From contig CAMPYS010000001.1 in assembly GCA_946998295.1 (NCBI GenBank), positions 1 to 64,000 of the forward strand: DNA of 64,000 nucleotides. Direction: 5' to 3'. Source of the stretch: an uncultured Prevotella sp. (GTDB lineage Bacteria; Bacteroidota; Bacteroidia; Bacteroidales; Bacteroidaceae). Of this stretch, positions 54,270 to 63,559 are shown piece by piece. A program made the position numbers and the translations under genes. The notes beneath the pieces were generated by a model. It was not told the DNA's origin and searched no databases. It was given only the letters and a program-made list of their open reading frames with translations. The stretch's first letter is position 1. Every line of letters starts with the position of its first letter.

Positions 54270-55502
54270 ATGAAAAAAGCACTAATACTTCTGTCCATAT
54301 TATGGACAACAATAACAGCAGGATATGCTTGCACAGCAGCAGTTGTAACCGGTAAAGCTACTAAAGATGGACGGCCACTTATATGGAAAGTAAGAGATAC
54401 GGATAATCTACAAAATGCTATGAAATTTTTTAGAGGACAACGATATAATTTTATAGGTGTAGTTGATTGTGAACCGCGAGTAAAAGAAGAACTTTGGTTA
54501 GGTACTAATTCTGCAGGGCTATCTATAATAAATACCCAGTCATTTAATCTTGAAAAAACAGTAAATGGTATAGAACCCGGAGCTAAGAATGGTGAATTCA
54601 TGTATAAAGTTCTCAGTTTATGTGCTACAGTAGAGGAGTTAAAGCAGATGCTTGACTCAAAGAAATTGAAACTTGATGGATTATGTGCTAATTTTGGAAT
54701 TATTGATGCAAAAGGTGGTGCAGGTTGGTTTGAAATAAGTACAAAAAGCTATAAATATTTTGATGCTAATGATTCTAAGGTCGCACCTAATGGATATATA
54801 GTGCGAACTAACTTTAGTTTTACAGGAAAGGAACATGAAGGATTGGGATATGTACGTTATCAAACAACTGAAGAAGAATTATATAAGGCTGCAAAAATGA
54901 AATCTATTACCCCAATATGGATGTTTCAAAATTTAGACAGATCATTCCGTAATCCCAAATTAGGACTTGATTTACATGATGGTAAACACAACTTGCCAAA
55001 TACTACAGGCTGGTTTATTGATCAGGATTTAATATCAAGAGTAGGTACTTCTTGTTCTGGAGTTATACATGGAGTAAAGACAGGAGAGAATCCTGAGCTT
55101 ACAACTATGTGGACAGTTATTGGATACCCACCTGTAAGTACAGCCTTCCCTTTTTGGGTCAAAGGTGCTGATAAACTAATTCCTGAGATATATAAAGCTG
55201 AAAAGGGAGAAAAAGTAACAATATTTGGTAAAAAGGTTGATACATTAAAAGAACGTGTATATGCTTTTCATGAAGGTATAGGCTCTGATAGATATTTCCG
55301 TTGGGAAGAATTATATAATAGACAAGGTAATGGTATAATACAAAAATTAGAGCCAATTGAGAATGAAATAGAAAAAAGAACAACTATAGTTACTAAAAAA
55401 TGGTATAAGAAAGGAAAAATTAATTCTAAGGAATTACGTAATCTTTATAACTCATTATCAGGATATGTTGAAACAAGTTATAAAAATTTATTTAACCTAT
55501 AA
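54270..55502 (+). CDS. exported Ntn-hydrolase of the C45/choloylglycine hydrolase group
   Basis: The 410-residue protein starts MKKALILLSILWTTITAGYACTAAVV. Signal peptidase cleavage after AGYA would expose Cys21 as the N-terminal nucleophile, as Ntn hydrolases require. GRPLIWKVRDTDN (about 35-47), WLGTNSAGLSIINTQS (about 76-91) and GWFEIS (about 150-155) follow the acyl-CoA:6-APA acyltransferase/choloylglycine hydrolase pattern of a basic residue, an Asn and an aromatic pocket. Such enzymes hydrolyse linear amides: bile salts, N-acyl amino acids, penicillins or quorum signals. The -3 residue is Gly, so a lipobox is unlikely. Substrate is not deducible. Confidence 0.78.
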   Translation: MKKALILLSILWTTITAGYACTAAVVTGKATKDGRPLIWKVRDTDNLQNAMKFFRGQRYNFIGVVDCEPRVKEELWLGTNSAGLSIINTQSFNLEKTVNGIEPGAKNGEFMYKVLSLCATVEELKQMLDSKKLKLDGLCANFGIIDAKGGAGWFEISTKSYKYFDANDSKVAPNGYIVRTNFSFTGKEHEGLGYVRYQTTEEELYKAAKMKSITPIWMFQNLDRSFRNPKLGLDLHDGKHNLPNTTGWFIDQDLISRVGTSCSGVIHGVKTGENPELTTMWTVIGYPPVSTAFPFWVKGADKLIPEIYKAEKGEKVTIFGKKVDTLKERVYAFHEGIGSDRYFRWEELYNRQGNGIIQKLEPIENEIEKRTTIVTKKWYKKGKINSKELRNLYNSLSGYVETSYKNLFNL

Positions 55503-55657
55503 AAATTGGTTCCATAGAAAAAAAAAGAATAGAACAGACAATACATTTTATAGTATATGAGATATATGTATATTTCAAATTTTATCATAGATATATAAAT
55601 AAATAAACTTTAAGATAAAAAATATAGCAAATAACACATATACGAACTAAATATTAT

Positions 55658-55665
55658 TATCTTTG
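55658..55665 (+). promoter_or_regulatory. -7 box of the GT117 gene
   Basis: TATCTTTG followed by CA, 26 bases before the ATG at 55692. Confidence 0.6.
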
Positions 55666-55691
55666 CACAGAAAATAAATACAATATATACA

Positions 55692-58600
55692 ATGAGACAA
55701 TTTAAAATCATTGACAATGCTTTTGGTTGGATTACATTTTTAATAGCAGCTTTTGTTTATTGCTCTACTATAGAACCAACTGCAAGTTTTTGGGACTGTC
55801 CAGAGTTTATAACATCTGCATACAAGCTTGAAATAGGGCATCCTCCTGGGGCACCTTTTTTTGCTCTTACAGCTAACTTCTTATCTCTGTTTGTGGATAA
55901 TCCTTCAAATGTAGCACGAATGGTTAATACAATGAGTGCATTATTGTCTGCTACATGTATAATGTTTTTATTTTGGACTATCAGCCATTTAGCCAGAAGG
56001 TTAATTATAAAAGATGAATCAAAAGAGATCAGTGTATCAAAAATAATTGCAATAGAGGGGGCAGCTATAGTTGGTGCTCTTATATATACTTTTAGCGATA
56101 CTTTTTGGTTTTCTGCTGTTGAAGGGGAGGTATATGCATATTCATCTGCATTTACTGCAATAGTTTTTTGGTTAATATTAAAGTGGGAAAATAATGCAGA
56201 CAAACAAAATTCTGATAGATGGATTGTCCTAATTGCATATATGATAGGTCTATCTATAGGAGTGCATTTATTAAACTTACTTTGTATACCAGCGATAGTA
56301 CTAATATATTACTACAGAAAAAATCCAAATGCCGATCTCAAAGGTTCAATAATTGCTCTAATTGTCTCTATTTTATTATTAACTTTAATATTATATGGAA
56401 TAGTACCTGGTATAGTTAAGGTAGGCGGCTTCTTTGAACTGTTTTTTACAAATTCTTTAGGTTTTCCTTTCAATACAGGAACTATAATTTATATTATATT
56501 ATTAGTAGCCTCATTTATTTGGGCTATATTAGAAACACATAGACAAACAAGTTTAAAACGTGAAAATATAGCTTTTTTGGCATCAATTATATTGATTGGT
56601 TTACCTTTTATAGGAGATGGTTGGACATCTATTATTAGTGCAATAATAATAATCGGTGCATTATTTTTCCTACTTAAATTGAAGAAAGGTAAAACAAATA
56701 TCATAACTTCAAGAATAAAAAATACTGCATTGTTATCAATGTTGATGATTATTATAGGTTATTCCTCTTATGCACTTGTTGTAATAAGATCAACAGAGAA
56801 CCCTCCTATGGATCAAAACTCACCAGAAGATATATTTACTCTTGGAAGATATTTGAGTAGAACACAATACGGAGATTATCCTCTACTCTATGGTAAAGTA
56901 TATTCAAGTCAGCCCAAAGTAGCTGCAGATGGTGAACATTTTGAAATAAAAGAAGGAGCACCTATATATGAGCGTAAAGAAAAAGAATCTCCAAACGAAA
57001 AAGATTCGTATTTCATAGCACAGCATAAGTATACTCAAGTATATGAACAAAATATGTTCTTCCCTCGAATGTGGGATGAATTACATGCTAAAGATTATGA
57101 ATCTGTAATGGGAGGTATAGAAGGTCGTGAGGAAGACGGTGTAAAGGTGCCAACACAATTAGAAAATCTACAATATTTTATAGGGTATCAATGCAATTTT
57201 ATGTATTGGAGATATTTCTTATGGAACTTTGCTGGACGTCAAAATGATATACAAGGGTTAGGTGAACCAGAGCATGGTAACTGGATAACAGGTATATCTT
57301 TTATTGATAATGCATTGTATGGAGATCAGAACTTGTTACCTGATGAGCTTAAAGCAAATAAGGGGCACAATGTATTCTATTGTCTCCCACTATTATTAGG
57401 TATTATAGGTCTTGTATGGCAAGCATGGAAAGGTAAAAGAGGAATACAACAATTTTGGGTGATATTTTTCTTGTTCTTTATGACAGGCTTAGCAATAGTT
57501 ATATATATTAATCAAACACCATCTCAACCACGTGAAAGGGATTATGCTTATGCCGGTTCATTCTATGCATACGCTATTTGGTGCGGATTAGGTGTAATGG
57601 CTATATATGAGTGGATTAGTAAGAAAATAAGAATAAATCCTATAATAAGTGCTTCTATTGCTGCTATAGCTTCTATATTAGTTCCAATACAAATGGCATC
57701 ACAAACTTGGGATGATCATGACCGTTCTGGAAGATACACAGCAAGAGATTTTGGTCAAAATTATCTTAACTCGTTACAGGAAAAGGGTAATCCTATTATA
57801 TTTACAAATGCTGATAACGATACATTCCCATTATGGTATAACCAAGATGTAGAAGGCGTAAGAACAGATGCAAGAGTATGTAATCTCTCATATCTGCAAA
57901 CTGATTGGTATATAGATCAAATGAAACGTCCTGCGTATAGTTCTCCGCAAGTTCCTATAAATTGGCCAAGAATAAATTATATAGATGGTACTAATGAGGT
58001 TATTCAGGTTGATCCTTCTTTAAAAGAACAGGTAAAAGAGCTCTATAAAAATGATTATAAAAATGCTGTTAAGAGTTTTGGCAAAGAGCCTTTTGAACTT
58101 AAAAACGTATTGAAATATTGGGTTCAAAATAAAGATAAAGATATGAGGGTCATACCTACAGATACACTTTATATGACTATAGATAAAAATGCTGTTAAAG
58201 AAAGTAACATGTTGATACCTACTGATAGCATACCTGACAAAATGGTTATTTCACTTGCAGGGAGAAATAAACTATATAAACACGATCTTATGATGTTGGA
58301 AATGATAGCTAACTGTAATTGGACACGCCCATTATATGTTGCAATAACTGTAGGAAGTGAAAATTTCATGAATCTTTCTAACAACTTTATTCAAGAAGGT
58401 CTTGTTAATAGGATAACTCCATTCAATACTAAAATTTCAATCAATTATGATACTGAAAAGACATATAATATCGTAATGAACAAATTTAAATGGGGAGGTA
58501 TTAGTAAACACGGTATTTATCTTGATGATACTGTTAGAAAAATGTGTTATACACATAGACGTGAATTAGCTACTTTAGCTCTAAATTTAATTGCAGAGGG

Positions 58601-58973
58601 GAAAAAGGAAAAAGCTATTAAGGTTCTTGCAAAAGCAGAAAAAGAAATACCAGCGTATAACATACCGATGAACTTTATGAGTGGAGCAGGCGATATTGCT
58701 TTAGCATATGCACAAGTAGGGCAAAAAGCAAAAGCTCTAAAAATATATAATAAGTTATGGCTTGATGCAAGACAATATCTAAGATATTATCTAAGTCTAA
58801 CTGGTAATAATTTCCAAATGACAGCCAACTCCGCATTAATGAACATACAAATAATGAATAATCTAATATATACTAGTATAACAAAAATAGATAAAAAATG
58901 GGCAAATAGCCATGTAAAAGAATTAAATCAAGTTGTGAATGAATACAAAGCACGAGGTGGTAGATTAGACTAA
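55692..58973 (+). CDS. GT117/DUF2723 membrane protein glycosyltransferase
   Basis: The 1093-residue protein has an N-terminal GT-C-type membrane region with about ten to twelve helices. Early comes the DUF2723 signature ASFWDCPEFITSAYKLEIGHPPGAP (about 31-55), with the Asp and Glu expected in catalysis. A large soluble domain follows (about 690-950; QPRERDYAYAGSF at about 613-625 is typical). The C-terminal helical repeats (KKEKAIKVLAKAEKE and VGQKAKALKIYNKLW, about 975-1025) look TPR-like. The family is linked to O-mannosylation of secreted proteins in Bacteroidota. A polysaccharide deacetylase gene follows three bases later. Confidence 0.88.
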   Translation: MRQFKIIDNAFGWITFLIAAFVYCSTIEPTASFWDCPEFITSAYKLEIGHPPGAPFFALTANFLSLFVDNPSNVARMVNTMSALLSATCIMFLFWTISHLARRLIIKDESKEISVSKIIAIEGAAIVGALIYTFSDTFWFSAVEGEVYAYSSAFTAIVFWLILKWENNADKQNSDRWIVLIAYMIGLSIGVHLLNLLCIPAIVLIYYYRKNPNADLKGSIIALIVSILLLTLILYGIVPGIVKVGGFFELFFTNSLGFPFNTGTIIYIILLVASFIWAILETHRQTSLKRENIAFLASIILIGLPFIGDGWTSIISAIIIIGALFFLLKLKKGKTNIITSRIKNTALLSMLMIIIGYSSYALVVIRSTENPPMDQNSPEDIFTLGRYLSRTQYGDYPLLYGKVYSSQPKVAADGEHFEIKEGAPIYERKEKESPNEKDSYFIAQHKYTQVYEQNMFFPRMWDELHAKDYESVMGGIEGREEDGVKVPTQLENLQYFIGYQCNFMYWRYFLWNFAGRQNDIQGLGEPEHGNWITGISFIDNALYGDQNLLPDELKANKGHNVFYCLPLLLGIIGLVWQAWKGKRGIQQFWVIFFLFFMTGLAIVIYINQTPSQPRERDYAYAGSFYAYAIWCGLGVMAIYEWISKKIRINPIISASIAAIASILVPIQMASQTWDDHDRSGRYTARDFGQNYLNSLQEKGNPIIFTNADNDTFPLWYNQDVEGVRTDARVCNLSYLQTDWYIDQMKRPAYSSPQVPINWPRINYIDGTNEVIQVDPSLKEQVKELYKNDYKNAVKSFGKEPFELKNVLKYWVQNKDKDMRVIPTDTLYMTIDKNAVKESNMLIPTDSIPDKMVISLAGRNKLYKHDLMMLEMIANCNWTRPLYVAITVGSENFMNLSNNFIQEGLVNRITPFNTKISINYDTEKTYNIVMNKFKWGGISKHGIYLDDTVRKMCYTHRRELATLALNLIAEGKKEKAIKVLAKAEKEIPAYNIPMNFMSGAGDIALAYAQVGQKAKALKIYNKLWLDARQYLRYYLSLTGNNFQMTANSALMNIQIMNNLIYTSITKIDKKWANSHVKELNQVVNEYKARGGRLD

Positions 58974-58976
58974 AAA

Positions 58977-59597
58977 ATGATAATAGAACAACCTTCAAAA
59001 TGGTTACGTTGGTTATATCCTCATGCGCTTTGGCGACTTGATCCTACAAAACGCAATGTGTATCTTACGTTTGATGATGGACCAATACCTCAAGCCACAC
59101 CTTTTATATTAGATACATTAGATGCGTATGATGCAAAAGCAACTTTCTTTATGGTTGGTGATAATGTTAAACGCTATCCAGATCTATTTAAAGAGGTTAT
59201 AAAGCGAGGGCATTTAGTAGGAAATCATACATTTCATCATATAGGTTCATTTAAACATTTTACATTGACTTATGCAGCAGATGTTGAAAAGGCTAACAAG
59301 CTAATACATTCGCATTACTTTCGTCCACCTCATGGGTGGCTACGGCATACAGTATATTGGTGGATAAAGCAGCGGTATAGAGTTGTTATGTGGGATTTAG
59401 TTACCAGAGATTATTCAAAATGGTTGACTCCTGATGATGTTTTTAATAATGTAAAGAAATATGCTCGAAATGGCTCTATTATAACTTTTCATGATTCACT
59501 TAAGAGTATTGATAAACTTTATTATGCTTTACCAAAATCATTAGAGTGGCTTAAAAGTGAAGGATATAATTTTAAAACTTTTTCCCCTACCGATTAA
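58977..59597 (+). CDS. polysaccharide deacetylase (CE4, NodB domain)
   Basis: The 206-residue protein is a single NodB domain. LTFDDGPIPQATP (about 31-43) carries the catalytic Asp and metal Asp, GNHTFHHIGS (about 81-90) carries the metal histidines, FRPPHGWLR (about 116-124) carries the catalytic Arg, and IITFHDSL near 170 carries the last His. No signal peptide is seen, so it may be cytoplasmic or associate with the membrane through WLRWLYPHALWRL. It removes N-acetyl groups from a glycan; the glycan is unknown. It follows the GT117 gene by three bases. Confidence 0.87.
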   Translation: MIIEQPSKWLRWLYPHALWRLDPTKRNVYLTFDDGPIPQATPFILDTLDAYDAKATFFMVGDNVKRYPDLFKEVIKRGHLVGNHTFHHIGSFKHFTLTYAADVEKANKLIHSHYFRPPHGWLRHTVYWWIKQRYRVVMWDLVTRDYSKWLTPDDVFNNVKKYARNGSIITFHDSLKSIDKLYYALPKSLEWLKSEGYNFKTFSPTD

Positions 59598-59707
59598 GAA
59601 ATATTTATTAGGAAGACATAGTTGACATATTTATATCTAAATGGGGCTAAATGTCCAAATAATATAAGAAAATGGTTGTAAAGTTTTGAATAGAAAAAAT
59701 AAAATAT

Positions 59708-59715
59708 TAACTTTG
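59708..59715 (+). promoter_or_regulatory. upstream -7 box of rho
   Basis: TAACTTTG followed by CA, 88 bases before the rho ATG. It would give a leader containing the small palindrome at 59739-59755. Confidence 0.55.
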
Positions 59716-59738
59716 CAACCGTTTTTAAAATTCCCTAT

Positions 59739-59755
59739 GTTTCCAATCTGGAAAC
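59739..59755 (+). promoter_or_regulatory. small palindrome in the rho leader
   Basis: gtttcca and tggaaac (59739-59745 with 59749-59755) form a perfect seven-base stem with a three-base loop, with no T run. It lies between two candidate rho promoters and could be an operator or a leader hairpin. Confidence 0.35.
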
Positions 59756-59775
59756 AACAATTATCACAAAATTAT

Positions 59776-59783
59776 TAAATTTG
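59776..59783 (+). promoter_or_regulatory. downstream -7 box of rho
   Basis: TAAATTTG followed by CA, 20 bases before the ATG at 59804, giving a short-leader alternative to the box at 59708. Confidence 0.45.
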
Positions 59784-59803
59784 CATTCACACATATTTAA
59801 TTT

Positions 59804-61783
59804 ATGTATAGTAAAGAAATCTTATTAAGTAAAGATATTTCCGAATTGGAAAATATCGCAAATGAAATTCAAGCAGAATACAAAAAAAACGATGACAAAG
59901 AAGCTATCATCTATGCCATATTAGACAGACAAGCAATTGATGTAGGTGCAACACATCAGCAGCCTACAAAAAGAAAACGAACAAGAATTGCTAGGAAAGA
60001 GACAGACAAAGTATATACAGTTAAGGGTAAAGATGGTGAAAACTTTGATTTACAAAAGAACCATGCAAGTACACAAATAGAGCTACCTACTTTATTTAAG
60101 GAATCATCGACTAACACATCTGAGGATAAAATAAAGAATACTATAACGGAGGATAAAAGTAACGATCAAAAAATAGAAAAAATAATAAAAAATGATGATA
60201 AAAAAGAGGTAGATCGCAATACAAATGACGAGGAGAAGAAAGTGTCGCAAGACCTTATAGAGGAAAAAACAGAAATAAAAGATTTGAAACCCACAGGTGA
60301 AAGTGAAGAACCTCAAAAAGAAGTAAAGAAAAATAATCCTGAAAAATCTATAGATTTTATACCTCAGACCCCATTAGAAAAAATGGATAACAAACCTATT
60401 TCAGATAATCAGGATAATATGAAAGACGATCTTAATAATAATCTTATAGATCAGCTACAAACAAAATTATCTAAAAATAATGATATGAATATTTGGGAAG
60501 GTGATCCTGGAGATGGGACAGATTTTATAACTGTAGTAGATATACCTATTGAGGATCAAGGTGCTATTCCTAATTATGATATGTTTGATAGACCACTAAA
60601 CCAACCAAGTCAGCAATATTATAATGATGAAGATGCCCAGCAACAAAATAATACGTATGATTTTTCGGATATAATCAGCGCAAATGGCGTGTTAGAGGTT
60701 ATGCCTGATGGATATGGTTTTTTACGGTCAAGCGATTATAATTACCTTTCATCACCTGATGATATATATGTTTCTGTAAGCCAAATAAAAAATTATGGAT
60801 TAAAAACAGGAGATGTTATAGATTGCCATGTGCGTCCACCACATGAAGGAGAAAAATATTTCCCATTGACAACTATCGATAAAATTAATGGGAGACTTCC
60901 TGAAGAAGTTAGAGATCGAGTAGCCTTTGAACACTTGACTCCTCTTTTTCCAAATGAGAAATTTACATTATGTAAGGATTCAAAAACAACAAATCTATCA
61001 ACGCGAATAGTTGATTTATTTTCACCAATAGGTAAAGGACAACGTGCTTTAATAGTTGCTCAACCAAAAACAGGTAAAACAATCTTGATGAAAGACATTG
61101 CTAATGCAATAGCTGCTAACCATCCTGAAGCTTATTTAATGATGTTGTTAATTGATGAACGTCCCGAAGAAGTTACAGATATGGCCAGGACTGTTAATGC
61201 GGAAGTTATAGCATCAACATTTGATGAACCAGCAGAACGCCATGTGAAAATAGCAGGTATTGTACTTGAAAAGGCGAAGCGAATGGTTGAATCAGGCCAC
61301 GATGTTGTAATATTCCTTGATTCCATCACCAGACTTGCTAGGGCATATAATACAGTTGCACCTGCGTCAGGAAAAGTTCTTACTGGTGGTGTTGATGCTA
61401 ATGCACTGCAAAAGCCCAAGCGATTTTTTGGCGCGGCAAGAAATATAGAAAATGGAGGTTCATTGACAATAATAGCAACTGCTTTAATTGATACTGGCTC
61501 TAAGATGGATGAAGTTATTTTTGAAGAATTTAAGGGTACAGGTAATATGGAATTACAACTTGATAGAACATTAAGTAATAAACGAATATTCCCAGCTGTA
61601 AATTTAGTACAATCTAGTACACGTCGTGATGATTTATTGCAGGATAAAACTACCATTGATCGTATGTGGATACTTCGTAAATATATCGCAGATATGAACC
61701 CTATAGAGGCAATGAACGCTATACATTCTAGATTGCAAAATACAAGAAGTAATGAAGAATTCCTAATTTCAATGAATAGCTAA
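59804..61783 (+). CDS. rho: transcription termination factor Rho with long disordered insert
   Basis: The 659-residue protein is about 240 residues longer than E. coli Rho. A short helical N-terminal domain (about 1-48) is followed by a low-complexity Lys/Glu/Asp/Asn insert (about 50-285). A cold-shock-like RNA-binding domain (VLEVMPDGYGFLRSSDYNYL, from about 294) and the RecA-like ATPase come next. The ATPase has Walker A AQPKTGKT (about 424-431), Walker B DVVIFLDSITRLARAYN (about 501-517) and the Q/R-loop region VNLVQSSTRRDDLL. In Bacteroides thetaiotaomicron the corresponding disordered region drives Rho phase separation and matters in the gut; the same role here is inferred. Two candidate promoters precede it. 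Confidence 0.95.
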   Translation: MYSKEILLSKDISELENIANEIQAEYKKNDDKEAIIYAILDRQAIDVGATHQQPTKRKRTRIARKETDKVYTVKGKDGENFDLQKNHASTQIELPTLFKESSTNTSEDKIKNTITEDKSNDQKIEKIIKNDDKKEVDRNTNDEEKKVSQDLIEEKTEIKDLKPTGESEEPQKEVKKNNPEKSIDFIPQTPLEKMDNKPISDNQDNMKDDLNNNLIDQLQTKLSKNNDMNIWEGDPGDGTDFITVVDIPIEDQGAIPNYDMFDRPLNQPSQQYYNDEDAQQQNNTYDFSDIISANGVLEVMPDGYGFLRSSDYNYLSSPDDIYVSVSQIKNYGLKTGDVIDCHVRPPHEGEKYFPLTTIDKINGRLPEEVRDRVAFEHLTPLFPNEKFTLCKDSKTTNLSTRIVDLFSPIGKGQRALIVAQPKTGKTILMKDIANAIAANHPEAYLMMLLIDERPEEVTDMARTVNAEVIASTFDEPAERHVKIAGIVLEKAKRMVESGHDVVIFLDSITRLARAYNTVAPASGKVLTGGVDANALQKPKRFFGAARNIENGGSLTIIATALIDTGSKMDEVIFEEFKGTGNMELQLDRTLSNKRIFPAVNLVQSSTRRDDLLQDKTTIDRMWILRKYIADMNPIEAMNAIHSRLQNTRSNEEFLISMNS

Positions 61784-61848
61784 ATATTGATACGCATAGG
61801 GTATAATATAAAAGATAATTTACAAAATTTTAATATAAGAAATAGATA

Positions 61849-63474
61849 ATGATTACACTTTCAAATATAGCTATTCAATTTGGTAAGAGAGTTCTTTATA
61901 AAGATGTAAATGTAAAATTTACACATGGTAATATATATGGTATTATTGGTGCAAATGGTGCTGGAAAATCAACTTTATTACGTGTAATATCTGGTGACCT
62001 TGAGCCTAACAAAGGTACTATAGAAATGGGACAAGGAGAACGTCTTTCAATTTTGGAACAGGATCACTTTAAATATGACAAATTTAAAGTAATTGACACT
62101 GTATTGATGGGACATGAACCTCTATGGAAAAATATGAAAGAAAGAGAGGCACTATATGCTAAGTCCGAAATGACAGAAGAAGATGGTAATAAAGCAGCTG
62201 ATTTAGAATTAAAATTTGCTGAAATGAATGGATGGGAAGCTGAAAGTGAAGCTGCACAACTATTACAAAATCTTGGTGTAAAAGACGATATGCATCAAAA
62301 ATATATGAGTCAACTTTCAAATAATGAAAAAGTTAGAGTGATGTTGGCAAAAGCACTTTTTGGAAAACCTGAAAATTTATTACTTGATGAGCCTACAAAC
62401 GACCTTGATTTAGAAACTGTAGAATGGTTGGAAGATTATTTGGGAGAAATTGATGATTCACAAACTGTTCTTGTTGTATCTCATGACAGACATTTTTTAG
62501 ATTCTGTAAGCACACAAACTATAGACATAGATTTTGGTAAGGTAACAGTTTTTTCTGGAAATTATTCTTTTTGGTATGAGAGTTCACAACTTGCTTTGAG
62601 GCAAGCACAAAACCAAAAAATGAAAGCAGAAGAAAAGAAAAAGCAATTAGAAGAATTTATCAGACGTTTCTCTGCAAATGTAGCTAAAAGCAAGCAAACT
62701 ACGTCGCGAAAAAAAATGCTTGAAAAACTTAATACTGCAGAAATAAAGCCATCAAGTCGTAAATATCCAGGCATAATATTTCAAATGGAACGTGAACCTG
62801 GAAACCAGATATTAGAAGTACAAGATCTTAAAGCAATAGATACAGATGGCACCATATTATTTGACAAAGTAAATTTCACAATTGAAAAGGGACAAAAAGT
62901 AGTATTTCTTTCTAAGAATCCAAAAGCTATGACCGCTTTATTTAAAATTATAAATGGTGAGCAGGAAGCTGATGGTGGAAAATATAATTGGGGTGTAACA
63001 ATAACTACAGCATATCTACCATTAGATAATACTAAATATTTTGACTCTGAGTTAAATCTTGTAGATTGGCTATCACAATATGGCCCAGGTAATGAAGTTA
63101 CCATGAAGAGTTTTTTAGGTAGGATGCTGTTTAAGCAAGAGGAAGTTGAAAAACATGTAAATGTATTATCAGGTGGCGAAAAAATGAGATGTATGATAGC
63201 AAGAATGCAATTACAAAATGCTAACTGTCTTATTCTTGATACTCCAACGAATCATTTAGATCTTGAAAGCATTCAAGCTTTCAATAACAACTTAGTAAAT
63301 TTCAAAGGAAATATTTTATTTAGTTCTCACGATCATCAATTTATTAATACCATAGCCAATCGCATAATTGAATTAACACCAAGCGGTACTATTGACAAAC
63401 TAATGACTTATGATGAGTATATACATGATGAAAATATAAAAGAACAAAAAAATAAAATGTATGGCCAATCATAG
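61849..63474 (+). CDS. ABC-F family ATPase with one degenerate ATP site
   Basis: The 541-residue soluble protein has two ABC domains joined by a helical linker (about 245-305) and no membrane segments, as in ribosome-acting ABC-F proteins. Domain 1 has Walker A GANGAGKST (34-42) and Walker B LLLDEPTN with Glu181, but its signature reads LSNNE (156-160). Domain 2 has a good signature LSGGE (440-444), but its Walker A is replaced by LSKNPKAMT (354-362) and the catalytic Glu by Thr465 in LILDTPTN. Thus the site formed by Walker A1 and signature 2 is intact, and the other is degenerate on all three elements. It probably acts on the ribosome; subfamily is not certain. Confidence 0.9.
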   Translation: MITLSNIAIQFGKRVLYKDVNVKFTHGNIYGIIGANGAGKSTLLRVISGDLEPNKGTIEMGQGERLSILEQDHFKYDKFKVIDTVLMGHEPLWKNMKEREALYAKSEMTEEDGNKAADLELKFAEMNGWEAESEAAQLLQNLGVKDDMHQKYMSQLSNNEKVRVMLAKALFGKPENLLLDEPTNDLDLETVEWLEDYLGEIDDSQTVLVVSHDRHFLDSVSTQTIDIDFGKVTVFSGNYSFWYESSQLALRQAQNQKMKAEEKKKQLEEFIRRFSANVAKSKQTTSRKKMLEKLNTAEIKPSSRKYPGIIFQMEREPGNQILEVQDLKAIDTDGTILFDKVNFTIEKGQKVVFLSKNPKAMTALFKIINGEQEADGGKYNWGVTITTAYLPLDNTKYFDSELNLVDWLSQYGPGNEVTMKSFLGRMLFKQEEVEKHVNVLSGGEKMRCMIARMQLQNANCLILDTPTNHLDLESIQAFNNNLVNFKGNILFSSHDHQFINTIANRIIELTPSGTIDKLMTYDEYIHDENIKEQKNKMYGQS

Positions 63475-63559
63475 TATTAAACTGACATTAAGACAAGTTT
63501 TTATTAATTGGCACATTATTTGTTAAATTAAGTGTAAACAAATAAGATGATAAGCTATT

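Noticed and set aside
61132..61656. 174-residue minus-strand frame
   Set aside because: Antisense shadow of the Rho ATPase domain, where codon constraints keep the opposite frame open.
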